A DNA stretch of 7,827 nucleotides from Flavobacteriaceae bacterium (GTDB lineage Bacteria > Bacteroidota > Bacteroidia > Flavobacteriales > Flavobacteriaceae), in contig WFZY01000381.1 of the NCBI GenBank assembly GCA_015489265.1, positions 1 through 7,827 of the forward strand, written 5' to 3'. Below the pieces are notes generated by a model. It did no database searches. It was given only the letters and a program-made list of their open reading frames with translations, and had not been told where the DNA came from. Positions 1 to 7,231 of the stretch are shown here, piece after piece (positions within the stretch are counted from its first letter, which is position 1; each line of letters begins with the position of its first letter). The position numbers were made by a program, and so were the translations under genes.

Positions 1-357
1 AATAAAGAAGGCTTTTTTAATTATAGTTCGCTGGAAATGACACCTGAAATTGGTGATATTTTTAAAGTTCAAATGATAAAACGTGGAGATAATTCATTTT
101 ATGAAATTGTCACAGCTGAAAAAATGCCTGACAATACATCTGTTCCGGCAATAAAAACATTTAGCGGTCAAATAAAAATACACCCGAGAGGTTTTGGCTT
201 TGTCGATAACATTTTTATTCAACCTGATTTGGTTGATAAACAAAAATTTAAAGACAAAGATAAAGTTTTTGGCAGAGCAATCCTGTCCTACAACAAGCAT
301 AGGAAAACTTGGGGTTGGAAATGTTTTGAAATTGAGAAAGATAACGCACCTTTCTAA
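1..357 (+). CDS. C-terminal part of a protein with OB-fold/cold-shock-like sequence (5' end outside window)
   Basis: The reading frame is open from base 1, so the Met codon at 37 is probably internal and the true start lies upstream. The 118 visible residues hold two blocks. The first (about residues 13-42, starting TPEIGDIFKV) looks like a small beta-rich segment. The second (about 54-112) has a core with HPRGFGFV near residues 61-68 and an IFIQPDL strand just after it. This resembles the RNA-binding core of cold-shock and RNase R-type OB folds, which carry a GFGF motif. It is followed by a lysine-rich stretch and a Trp/Gly/Lys-rich end (KTWGWKCFEI). RNA or single-stranded nucleic-acid binding is therefore plausible, but this is inference from a short motif. 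The rest of the protein, and so its actual job, cannot be seen. It could be the tail of a large multi-domain protein. Its TAA stop overlaps the stop of the convergent kinase gene. Confidence 0.72.
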   Translation, partial: NKEGFFNYSSLEMTPEIGDIFKVQMIKRGDNSFYEIVTAEKMPDNTSVPAIKTFSGQIKIHPRGFGFVDNIFIQPDLVDKQKFKDKDKVFGRAILSYNKHRKTWGWKCFEIEKDNAPF

Positions 358-1280
358 ACCAACTCAATCTCAAATTGTGTTAAATTGATAAAATCTTGCA
401 AACGCTCTTTGATTTCGGGTTTGGTTAATGATTCCAAACGTTCGGTACCGAATTTTTCTACCGTAAATGAAGCGAGATTAGACCCGCAAATAACGGCATT
501 TTTCATCGCATTAAAACTGATGTCTTCCAGTTGTGCCAATTTACCGATAAAGCCGCCCGCAAAAGTATCACCGGCGCCGGTCGGGTCAAAAACATCTTCA
601 AGTGGTAAAGCAGGGGCAAAAAAGATATTATTACCGTGGAAGAGCAGGGCGCCATGTTCCCCTTTCTTAATAATCAAATATTTTGGACCCATTTTTTGAA
701 TGGTTTTAGCTGCATGCACCAATGAATAATCGTTACTCAACTGGCGGGCTTCTTCATCATTGATGATAAGAATATCAATATTTTTCAAGACTGTCATCAA
801 GTCGTCCCATGCCGTGTCCATCCAAAAGTTCATCGTATCGAGTGCAATAAGTTTCGGGCGGGTTGTCATTTGGTCAATAACCGATTGTTGAATAGCCGGA
901 TGCAGATTGCCCAACATTAAAAAGTCGGCGTCTTTATATTTGTCGGGAACCACCGGATTAAAATGTGCCAAACAATTGATTTCGGTAATTAAAGTATCCC
1001 GTTTGTTTAAATCGTTGTGGTATTTACCTTTCCAGTAAAAAGTTTTTTCATTTTTCAATTTTTCAATACCCGAAATATCAATATCCCGTTTGATAAATTT
1101 TTGTAAAAATTCATCGGGAAAATCATACCCGATTACGGAAACAATACCTACTTGTTCAGTTAGTTTTTTGGCTGCCATAGAAATATATGAAGCGGAGCCA
1201 CCGAGAATTTTTCCGGTTTCCCCGAATGGCGTGATAATTTCGTCAAAGGCAACCGTGCCAACCGTTAGTATTTTTGACAT
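354..1280 (-). CDS. PfkB (ribokinase-family) carbohydrate/nucleoside kinase
   Basis: This 308-residue protein is of normal length for a ribokinase/PfkB-family kinase, cytosolic enzymes that move the ATP gamma-phosphate to a sugar or nucleoside hydroxyl. The N-terminal strand (ILTVGTVAFDEI, residues 4-15) carries the substrate-side Asp13. A Gly-rich segment GGSASYISMAAKKL (27-40) matches PfkB signature 1. NDEEARQL (174-181) is the usual N-x-x-E region that helps bind Mg-phosphate, and IIKKGEHGALL (203-213) is the conserved K-G-x-x-G strand. DPTGAGDTFAGG (232-243) is signature 2, with the anion-hole GAGD and catalytic base Asp238. All key residues are present, so it should be active. The substrate cannot be told from sequence; ribokinase, fructokinase and adenosine kinase-like activities are all possible. 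The gene stands alone, with a divergent promoter region upstream and a stop codon overlapping the convergent gene at 355-357. The ATG start lies 22-29 bases downstream of a promoter-like motif. Confidence 0.93.
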   Translation of the reverse strand: MSKILTVGTVAFDEIITPFGETGKILGGSASYISMAAKKLTEQVGIVSVIGYDFPDEFLQKFIKRDIDISGIEKLKNEKTFYWKGKYHNDLNKRDTLITEINCLAHFNPVVPDKYKDADFLMLGNLHPAIQQSVIDQMTTRPKLIALDTMNFWMDTAWDDLMTVLKNIDILIINDEEARQLSNDYSLVHAAKTIQKMGPKYLIIKKGEHGALLFHGNNIFFAPALPLEDVFDPTGAGDTFAGGFIGKLAQLEDISFNAMKNAVICGSNLASFTVEKFGTERLESLTKPEIKERLQDFINLTQFEIELV

Positions 1281-1308
1281 GCTAAGGAATATTGGTTAAT
1301 TTATATTG

Positions 1309-1338
1309 CGAAAATAATTTTTTTTCGGTGTTTTTCAA
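1309..1338 (-). promoter_or_regulatory. Candidate Bacteroidota-type promoter for the PfkB kinase gene
   Basis: On the minus strand, TTG (1338-1336) is followed by exactly 19 bases and then TATTTTCG (1316-1309). This matches the Bacteroidota sigma-factor pattern TTG-N19-TAnnTTTG with one mismatch (C for the third T). Transcription would begin around 1300-1305, leaving a leader of about 20-25 bases before the ATG at 1280. The region is very AT-rich, so a chance match is possible. Confidence 0.4.
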
Positions 1339-1515
1339 GTTTTTTATCCAAAAGTTTTTAACAATTGGTACGATAGTGGTTATATCCATGTTATTTGCTT
1401 GATTTCAACGATATTTTTATGGCCCTATTTGCATATATAAGTATTACATTCGCTAGTTGAATCTGCCAATCATAATCGTTAATTGCTGACCAAACGACAA
1501 TCCATATAATTTTAT

Positions 1516-1523
1516 TAAATTTG
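1516..1523 (+). promoter_or_regulatory. Possible -7 box for asnS
   Basis: TAAATTTG is an exact match to the Bacteroidota -7 element TAnnTTTG. However, no TTG lies 17-24 bases upstream, so only half of the promoter is seen. If used, it would give a leader of about 45-50 bases before the asnS ATG. Because the region is AT-rich, this is a weak call. Confidence 0.25.
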
Positions 1524-1576
1524 CCGGTCATTTAATATTTATTAACTCATTTTGATAGTTTAGAATATTTTTACTT

Positions 1577-3001
1577 ATGAAAACAATTAAACAGATTATA
1601 AATTCCGAGCAACTCAATCAACCGATTGAAGTCAAAGCTTGGGTCAAAACTTTTAGAAATGATCGTTTTATTGCGGTTAATGACGGTTCAACCATTCAAA
1701 ATTTGCAATTGGTTATTGATCCGGAAAAGTTTGATGAAAAACTGCGTAAGAAAATCAATACCGGTGCAGCTATTTATGCCAAGGGTGAATTGGTTGAAAG
1801 TATGGGAAAAGGTCAAAAAGTCGAAGTTTTGGTTAATGAATTGGAAATTTTAGGAGAATCAGACCCTGAAAAATTTCCCATTCAACCCAAGCGGCACAGT
1901 TTGGAATTTTTACGAGAAAAAGCCCATTTACGACCACGTACGACCTTGTTTGGGGCAATTATGCGTATCAGAAATACTTTAGCTTTTGCGGTACATCAAT
2001 ATTTTCAAGAAAATAATTTTTTGTATGTCAATACCCCGATTATTACAGGAGCTGATGCTGAAGGTGCCGGCGAAATGTTTCAAGTGACAACATTAAACCC
2101 AAGTAAGCCGCCTCTTGATGAAAATGGCGATATTGACTATAAAAAGGATTTTTTCGGACGTAAAACCAATTTAACGGTATCCGGACAGCTGGAAGCTGAA
2201 ACCTATGCGATGGCATTGGGTAAAGTTTACACATTCGGTCCCACATTTAGGGCTGAAAACTCCAATACTACACGACACTTGGCAGAATTTTGGATGATAG
2301 AACCAGAAGTGGCTTTTATGGACTTACATGGCGATATGGATTTGGCAGAAAGTTTTGTCAAATATATTATCAAGGCGGTTTTGGATAAAAATTATGAAGA
2401 CTTGCAATTTTTGGAAATGCGACTGAAAAACGAAGAAAAACAAAAACCGCAAGCCCAACGTAGCGAATTGGCATTAATAGAAAAACTACAATTTGTATTG
2501 GACAATAATTTTATTCGGCTGAGCTATACCGAAGCCATAGAAATATTGCGTAATTCTAAAGCTTTTAAAAAGAAAAAGTTTAAATTTCCGGTCGAATGGG
2601 GTGTTGATTTACAAAGTGAACATGAGCGTTATTTAGTCGAAAAACACTTTAAAAGTCCGGTCATTATTTATGATTATCCTGCTAAAATCAAAGCATTTTA
2701 TATGCGACTCAATGATGATGAAAAAACTGTTCGTGCCATGGATGTTTTGTTTCCCGGCATAGGCGAAATCATAGGCGGTTCACAACGTGAAGAACGTTTG
2801 GATGTACTATTGCAAAAAATGGAAGATTTGGGTATTGACCAAGAAGAATTGTACTGGTATATTGACACGCGTCGTTTTGGTACGGCGGTTCACAGTGGTT
2901 TTGGATTGGGTTTTGAACGTATGGTACAATTTGTAACCGGAATGGGGAATATCCGTGATGTCATTCCGTATCCGCGTTATCCCGGTAATGCCGCTTTTTA
3001 A
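1577..3001 (+). CDS. asnS: Asparagine--tRNA ligase (AsnRS)
   Basis: This is a class IIb aminoacyl-tRNA synthetase that charges tRNA(Asn) with asparagine using ATP, in the cytosol. The 474-residue length is normal for bacterial AsnRS. The N-terminal OB-fold anticodon-binding domain spans about residues 16-95 (start of the core at IEVKAWVKTFRNDRFIAVNDGS). A linker with HLRPRT (117-122) follows. The catalytic domain shows GADAEGAGEMFQV (158-170) and SGQLEAETYAMALGKVYTFG (202-221). Motif 2 is FRAENSNTTRHLAEFWMIEPE (224-244). Motif 3 is GFGLGFERMVQFVTG (441-455), followed by the family ending NIRDVIPYPR (458-467). The Asn/His-type residues in motif 2 and the length favour AsnRS over AspRS. The ATG at 1577 starts right at the conserved N-terminus; no clear Shine-Dalgarno is seen, as is common in this phylum. 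gldD follows after 7 bases, so the two are probably co-transcribed. Confidence 0.97.
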   Translation: MKTIKQIINSEQLNQPIEVKAWVKTFRNDRFIAVNDGSTIQNLQLVIDPEKFDEKLRKKINTGAAIYAKGELVESMGKGQKVEVLVNELEILGESDPEKFPIQPKRHSLEFLREKAHLRPRTTLFGAIMRIRNTLAFAVHQYFQENNFLYVNTPIITGADAEGAGEMFQVTTLNPSKPPLDENGDIDYKKDFFGRKTNLTVSGQLEAETYAMALGKVYTFGPTFRAENSNTTRHLAEFWMIEPEVAFMDLHGDMDLAESFVKYIIKAVLDKNYEDLQFLEMRLKNEEKQKPQAQRSELALIEKLQFVLDNNFIRLSYTEAIEILRNSKAFKKKKFKFPVEWGVDLQSEHERYLVEKHFKSPVIIYDYPAKIKAFYMRLNDDEKTVRAMDVLFPGIGEIIGGSQREERLDVLLQKMEDLGIDQEELYWYIDTRRFGTAVHSGFGLGFERMVQFVTGMGNIRDVIPYPRYPGNAAF

Positions 3002-3008
3002 ATTAAAT

Positions 3009-3584
3009 ATGCAACCCAAACCAACATATTATTTTATTCGTGTTTTAATTTTTATTCCCGGTATTTTTTGGTTAACCGCTTGTTCCGGTGGAGATATTTT
3101 GCCCAAGCCCAAAGCCCAATTGCGTTTGGAATACCCGCAAGCTGTCTATCAAAAGGCGAATTTTAAATATTTCAGTTTTGATAAATCGAATCTTGCTAAG
3201 ATAGAGAAGGTTTCCGATAAAAAAATCAATTTAGTCTATCCAGCAATGAAAGCCAAAATATATTTGACTTATAAACCGGTTAATCATAATTTGGAAGGAC
3301 TGTTACGTGATGCCGAAAAATTTACTTATGAGCATACTGTCAAAGCCGATGAAATCATTACGCGCGATTTTGTTAACAAAAAAGACAGTGTCTATGCCAC
3401 CATCAATCAAGTAACGGGCAACGCCGCTTCGCAGATTCAATTTCACGTTACTGATAGTATTCAGCATTTTTTAGACGGCTCCTTATATTTTTATGCCCAA
3501 CCCAATTATGATTCCATTATGCCGGCAGCAAAATATCTTGAAAAAGATGTAAAACGTTTAGTTGAGAGTTTGCGCTGGCAGTAG
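3009..3584 (+). CDS. gldD: Gliding motility lipoprotein GldD
   Basis: I recognise this as GldD, a lipoprotein required for gliding in Flavobacterium and tied to type IX secretion, though its biochemical role is not known. The frame stays open back into asnS (a Met codon at 2955), but the ATG at 3009 is the better start. It lies 7 bases after the asnS stop and gives a compact signal peptide: hydrophobic residues about 9-22, then lipobox LTAC with the lipidated Cys25, followed by SGGD. The 191-residue product has typical GldD stretches: PKPKAQLRLEYP (31-42), LVYPAMKAKIYLTY near the middle, TGNAASQIQFHVTDS, and the ending YFYAQPNYDSIMPAAKYLEKD. Cys25 is the only cysteine. It should sit on a membrane facing the periplasm. 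GldD is often next to gldE in Flavobacterium; no gldE is visible here, and the gene follows asnS instead. Confidence 0.92.
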   Translation: MQPKPTYYFIRVLIFIPGIFWLTACSGGDILPKPKAQLRLEYPQAVYQKANFKYFSFDKSNLAKIEKVSDKKINLVYPAMKAKIYLTYKPVNHNLEGLLRDAEKFTYEHTVKADEIITRDFVNKKDSVYATINQVTGNAASQIQFHVTDSIQHFLDGSLYFYAQPNYDSIMPAAKYLEKDVKRLVESLRWQ

Positions 3585-3655
3585 ACACGATAAAATCCTA
3601 ATTTATATTTGGTTGTTAGAAATTTTATGAATTATTCAGGTTAAATTGATTTTTT

Positions 3656-5275
3656 TTATTTCCCTAAGATTTTGTTATACACTTTTTGATTGTTTAAAAT
3701 ATCTTTGGCTTTCAAAATAACAGGGTCATGTTTAACCTTATATTGTATCAAGCCCGTTTTTTGAAAATAACGATTAATTAAATCTTCTGATAATTTTGAT
3801 AGAATATACATTTTGTATTTTTTTAATTCCTTGATATTCTGTAATTTATATTCATTCTGCAATTGAGTATAAGCATTGATTACCGAAGCACCTTGGTGTT
3901 CTTTTATTGCCCTTTCTTTGGCTTTTTCTAAAATTTTTTCAGCATCACTTTTAGGCAATAAATGCCGTTTTTTTATAAAACCGATAAAGTTGTCAAAATC
4001 TTTGCCGGTCAATTTAAAGTCTGCAATCTTTGCCGGTTTTGTATGCATATAATAATACCAAGTTGCATAATCAAACAAAATACCTTTGTTGATTAAGTCT
4101 TTGATAAGTGATGCGTTTATCTCGGTTTTTAGTTCAATATCCGGCACAACACCTCCTAAATTATGCACCGTTCTGCCATTTGTTGTTTTGTAATCTTTTT
4201 CGGGCAAATTGTCTCGCATCAACAGTGGTTTACCGTTTTTATCGCGATGCCAATAGTCAATTTTTTGGATGAGCCGTCCCGAAGGAATATAATATTTTGA
4301 AATGGTCTGTTTCATATAAGTGCCGTATTTGAGCTTATAAGTCCGTTGTACCAAGCCCTTGCCGTAAGTTGTATCACCGACAATCACAGCACGGTCATAG
4401 TCTTGTAAGCTTCCCGATAATATTTCCGAAGCCGAAGCCGAGTGATTATTGACCAAAATAACGATAGGAATCTCTTCATCAATGGAAGGATTACGAGTCA
4501 AATAAGTTCTGTTGTATTTTTCAAATCGTCCTTTGGTGGTTACCACAACCTTACCTTGCGGGATGAAAAAATTGACAATTTTAATAACTTCGTTGAGCAA
4601 ACCACCCGGATTGCCACGTACATCGATAATTAATTTCTTAGCCCCCTGCTTTTTAAGACCAAGCAAAGCTTTTTTAACTTGACGGGCAGCGAGTTTATTA
4701 AATTTAATAAAACGAATATAACCGATATCACCATCAAGATACGTACCGGTAACGGCATCTAACTTAATATCAGCTCTTTTTACCTTTAAATCCAAATTTT
4801 TTCCATTGCGTTTGACGGCAAGCTCAACGTCACTTCCGGCAGCACCTTTAAGTAAATTGGAAGCCACTTTTGCCGATAAGTCTGCTACTTTTTTACCATC
4901 AATAGCCCATATTTTATCACCGATTTTGAGTTTTTTGGCAGCCGGTGAATTTTTAAAAATATCCGTTACCATAATTAAGCTGTCTTTGTAGCGAACATGA
5001 ATACCTAAGCCGCCAAAATGTCCTTCTTGTCGCATTTTTTGGTTTAAAATACCTTGCTCATCATAAAATGTCGTAAAGCGGTCTAAGCCATTGAGCATAC
5101 GTTTGGTATTTTTCTGCATCATATCGCCAATATTGATATCGTCAATGTAATTGGTCGCCAATTTTTTTAGTACATCATTATATATTTCCATCTGTTTACT
5201 AATCTCAAAATACGGATTTTGAGCTGACATTGTCATTATAATGCTTAAAAATATACCGCTGATTATTCGTTTCAT
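3656..5275 (-). CDS. Secreted S41-family C-terminal processing protease with PDZ domain
   Basis: This is a serine endoprotease of the CtpA/Prc type, which cleaves envelope proteins near their C-termini. Residues 1-18 form a signal peptide (KR, then hydrophobic IISGIFLSIIMTM, probable cut at MSA|QN), so it is likely periplasmic. A helical N-terminal part holds LDRFTTFYDE (64-73), the family's LDPYT-like motif. A PDZ domain spans about 86-168, with the GGLGI peptide-binding loop at 88-92. The protease core has VRGNPGGLLNEV (219-230), the nucleophile in NHSASASEIL (277-286, Ser281 by spacing) and the base in YGKGLVQ (304-310, Lys306, with Gln310). This Ser-Lys-Gln set has the 25- and 4-residue spacing of known Ctp proteases, so it looks active. 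Residues about 385-539 form a long Lys-rich, mostly helical tail. Length is 539 residues, usual for Bacteroidota members. A TAGGAT sits immediately before the ATG. It converges on gldD and diverges from dprA, apparently as a single-gene unit. Confidence 0.94.
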   Translation of the reverse strand: MKRIISGIFLSIIMTMSAQNPYFEISKQMEIYNDVLKKLATNYIDDINIGDMMQKNTKRMLNGLDRFTTFYDEQGILNQKMRQEGHFGGLGIHVRYKDSLIMVTDIFKNSPAAKKLKIGDKIWAIDGKKVADLSAKVASNLLKGAAGSDVELAVKRNGKNLDLKVKRADIKLDAVTGTYLDGDIGYIRFIKFNKLAARQVKKALLGLKKQGAKKLIIDVRGNPGGLLNEVIKIVNFFIPQGKVVVTTKGRFEKYNRTYLTRNPSIDEEIPIVILVNNHSASASEILSGSLQDYDRAVIVGDTTYGKGLVQRTYKLKYGTYMKQTISKYYIPSGRLIQKIDYWHRDKNGKPLLMRDNLPEKDYKTTNGRTVHNLGGVVPDIELKTEINASLIKDLINKGILFDYATWYYYMHTKPAKIADFKLTGKDFDNFIGFIKKRHLLPKSDAEKILEKAKERAIKEHQGASVINAYTQLQNEYKLQNIKELKKYKMYILSKLSEDLINRYFQKTGLIQYKVKHDPVILKAKDILNNQKVYNKILGK

Positions 5276-5372
5276 ATCCTAAAAAGTTTAATTTTTTTAT
5301 ACAAAAACCTCACCAAACAAGTTTGATAAAAATGTTTATATTTAATTTTTTAAAAATACACAATTTTTACAA
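5276..5372. promoter_or_regulatory. Divergent promoter region between the S41 protease and dprA
   Basis: These 97 very AT-rich bases must drive both divergent genes. For dprA, TTG (5323-5325), a 17-base gap and TAATTTTT (5343-5350) give a weak match to TTG-N19-TAnnTTTG. No acceptable match was found for the protease strand. A short inverted repeat CAAAC-AA-GTTTG (5314-5325) overlaps the dprA -33 candidate and could be an operator, or chance. Confidence 0.3.
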
Positions 5373-6476
5373 ATGGATACAGACGCACTTTATTATCTTT
5401 TAGCGCTTCAAAAAGTCAAGAATATCGGGGATATTTCGGCTAAAAAATTGTTGCGTCATTTTGGCTCTGCCAAAGCAATTTTTGAAGCGGCAAAGCACAA
5501 TGATATTGATGTGCAAGATATCGGTACGGTGATGATTCATAGTTTAAAACAGTTTAATGATTGGCAACGCGTATCCGATGAAATTAAATATATCGAGCAA
5601 CATCATCTTAAAGTTGTCAGTATTTTTGACGATGCGTATCCTTACAGACTGCAACATGCACCGGATGGTCCCATCCTGTTTTTTTATCAAGGCAATGCCG
5701 ACTTGAACCATAGCAAAACAATCAGTATAGTCGGGACACGCAATATGACTTCGTATGGCAAACGAATGGTAATGGAAATTATAGAAGGATTAAAAGACTA
5801 CCAACCGTTAATAGTCAGCGGATTGGCTTACGGTGTTGATGTTGAAGCACATGTGCAAGCTTTAAAACACGATTTACCGACCATTGCTGTTTTAGGACAT
5901 GGATTTCAACGGATTTACCCGAGTATTCATCAAAAAATTGCCCGTCAAATGTTGGAAAACGGTGGCTTGATTTCCGAATTTTGGCATACCGATCCGGTTG
6001 ATCGCAATAATTTTTTGAAACGTAACCGGATTGTTGCCGGTATGTCCGAAGCTGTTATCATCATAGAATCCGGCGTCAAAGGCGGTGCTTTGGTTACGGC
6101 GGATATTGCCAACTCGTACAATCGGGATGTGTTTGCCGTACCCGGACGTTCATCAGATACTTTTAGTAAAGGATGTAACAATTTGATTAAAAACAACAAA
6201 GCCGCCTTAATAACCGATACACAAGATATAATTAACCTGTTACAATGGCAGGAACAAAAACTTAAACCGGTAAATCCACAGCTCAATTTGTTTGTTGATT
6301 TAACGGATGATGAACAACTAATTTTTGATTTACTACAAGCAGAAGGCAAAATGTCTTTGGACGAAATGGCTCTAAAACTTGAAATGCCGGTTTCTAAATT
6401 GGCACAAATTTTATTGCAAATGGAATTAAATAATATTGTGACATCTTTACCGGGTAAGTTATTTGAATTATTGTAG
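5373..6476 (+). CDS. dprA: DNA-processing protein DprA (Smf)
   Basis: DprA binds incoming single-stranded DNA in the cytosol and loads RecA onto it during natural transformation. It is also widely kept in species not known to be competent. The 367-residue length is normal for the three-part form. An N-terminal helix-hairpin-helix/SAM-like part (about 1-65) starts with YYLLALQKVKNIGDISAKKLLRHFG. The Rossmann-like core (about 80-290) holds SIVGTRNMTSYGKRM (118-132), IVSGLAYGVDVEAH (147-160), FLKRNRIVAGMSEAVIIIES (214-233), GALVTADIANSYNRDVFAVPG (238-258) and GCNNLIKNNKAALI (267-280). The C-terminal winged-helix domain (about 310-366) begins at LTDDEQLIFDLL. The start is the first ATG of the frame after the divergent promoter region. 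The gene is a single unit that ends 36 bases from the convergent trmN6 stop. Confidence 0.96.
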   Translation: MDTDALYYLLALQKVKNIGDISAKKLLRHFGSAKAIFEAAKHNDIDVQDIGTVMIHSLKQFNDWQRVSDEIKYIEQHHLKVVSIFDDAYPYRLQHAPDGPILFFYQGNADLNHSKTISIVGTRNMTSYGKRMVMEIIEGLKDYQPLIVSGLAYGVDVEAHVQALKHDLPTIAVLGHGFQRIYPSIHQKIARQMLENGGLISEFWHTDPVDRNNFLKRNRIVAGMSEAVIIIESGVKGGALVTADIANSYNRDVFAVPGRSSDTFSKGCNNLIKNNKAALITDTQDIINLLQWQEQKLKPVNPQLNLFVDLTDDEQLIFDLLQAEGKMSLDEMALKLEMPVSKLAQILLQMELNNIVTSLPGKLFELL

Positions 6477-6512
6477 ATTTTTTTATTAAAACCTTTACAG
6501 ATTTAAGCTTAA

Positions 6513-7226
6513 CTACATTTTTAGATAAAAATCTCGGGTCAATTGAATATAATCATCGGTATATTGATGTCTGGCATGTTCTATAATCAAATGGTTTTCT
6601 TTTAATGGTTTGTCGATATGAGAAATTTTTAATAATATTCTCTTGACTTTGGCTTTAGCATGTCCTTTTACAAAACAAAGTTTGTTTAAAAAGAGTTGCT
6701 CTTGTCGGATAATTTGTTTTACGGTTTCTAACTTGTCTGCCGGTAAAATCAATTGGATACTACCTTCCGGTTGTAGTATTTTTTTTGACCTTGTAATAAG
6801 CTCATCTAAAGAAAGTTGTTGATTATGACGAGCAATAGTTCGTTGTTGATTGGAATTTAAGGTTTTTTCATCAAAATAAGGCGGATTGCTTATGATGACA
6901 TCATATTTTTTTTCGGGCACAAACAATTTGAAATCCGAATGAATGAGTTGTAGACGTTTAGACCATTTGGAATTACTAAAATTTTCCGAAGCTTGACAGG
7001 CAGCGGCAGGGTCGATTTCTATGGCATCAATATGAGCTAATGGCTGTTTTTGAGCGCACATCAAGGCGATTAGTCCGGTTCCGGTACCAATATCAAGAAT
7101 ATGATGCGCATGTTTTAAGTCAGCCCAAGCGCCTAATAAAACCCCGTCTGTCCCGACTTTCATGGCAGTCTGTTCTTGGGCAATACGGAATTGTTTAAAT
7201 CTGAAAATATCTTTTTTAACAGGCAT
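6513..7226 (-). CDS. trmN6: tRNA1(Val) (adenine(37)-N6)-methyltransferase
   Basis: This is a SAM-dependent methyltransferase of the TrmN6/YfiC family, which puts an N6-methyl group on A37 next to the anticodon of tRNA1(Val). I annotate from ATG 7226, giving 237 residues, near the family norm. The N-terminal family segment FRFKQFRIAQEQ leads into AMKVGTDGVLLGAW (about residues 21-34). SAM motif I is ILDIGTGTGLIAL (43-55), with the acidic ribose-binding motif IEIDP (69-73). NPPY (114-117) is the signature of amino-group N6-adenine methylation. TTG at 7235 is an alternative start, adding three residues and overlapping the rimM stop as TTGA. ATG 7226, five bases past that stop, is preferred because the conserved part begins after it. 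The gene is the third of an rpsP-rimM-trmN6 cluster and is probably translated from the same message. Confidence 0.9.
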   Translation of the reverse strand: MPVKKDIFRFKQFRIAQEQTAMKVGTDGVLLGAWADLKHAHHILDIGTGTGLIALMCAQKQPLAHIDAIEIDPAAACQASENFSNSKWSKRLQLIHSDFKLFVPEKKYDVIISNPPYFDEKTLNSNQQRTIARHNQQLSLDELITRSKKILQPEGSIQLILPADKLETVKQIIRQEQLFLNKLCFVKGHAKAKVKRILLKISHIDKPLKENHLIIEHARHQYTDDYIQLTRDFYLKM

Positions 7227-7231
7227 CACTT

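Larger units (their letters stand above)
1281..1576. other. Divergent intergenic region between the kinase gene and asnS
   Basis: This is the longest non-coding stretch in the window (296 bases). It separates two divergent genes, so it must hold both promoters. I see a good candidate for the kinase (1309-1338, minus) and only a -7-like box for asnS (1516-1523, plus). The middle (about 1370-1500) holds no ORF of useful length and no recognisable tRNA. I see no strong GC-rich hairpin with a U-run, and nothing resembling a T-box leader. Confidence 0.6.

Noticed and set aside
385..699. 104-codon open frame on the plus strand inside the PfkB gene
   Set aside because: It is antisense to PfkB signature 2 and other conserved residues and shows no domain; it is a shadow frame.
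1281..1576. Possible T-box or other riboswitch leader in front of asnS
   Set aside because: No T-box-like conserved bulge, no strong anti-terminator/terminator pair and no U-run hairpin are visible, and T-box control is not expected in this phylum.
2955..3008. Earlier gldD start at 2955, overlapping asnS
   Set aside because: It would add 18 residues of Arg/Val/Pro-rich sequence translated from asnS codons and spoil the compact lipoprotein signal peptide; ATG 3009 fits better.
3585..3655. Bidirectional terminator between gldD and the S41 protease
   Set aside because: Only weak A/T complementarity (ATAAAAT near 3590 with ATTTTAT near 3622) was found, with no GC-rich stem ahead of the T-run.
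5945..6349. 134-codon open frame on the minus strand inside dprA
   Set aside because: It lies wholly antisense to conserved DprA motifs and its product has a shadow-like, Ser/Cys-rich composition with no recognisable domain.
6477..6534. Terminator between the convergent dprA and trmN6 genes (TTAAGCTTAA palindrome at 6503-6512; ATTTTTA-GA-TAAAAAT at 6517-6532)
   Set aside because: The first palindrome has no loop and the second is a pure A/T stem with a two-base loop inside the trmN6 coding end. Neither makes a convincing intrinsic terminator.
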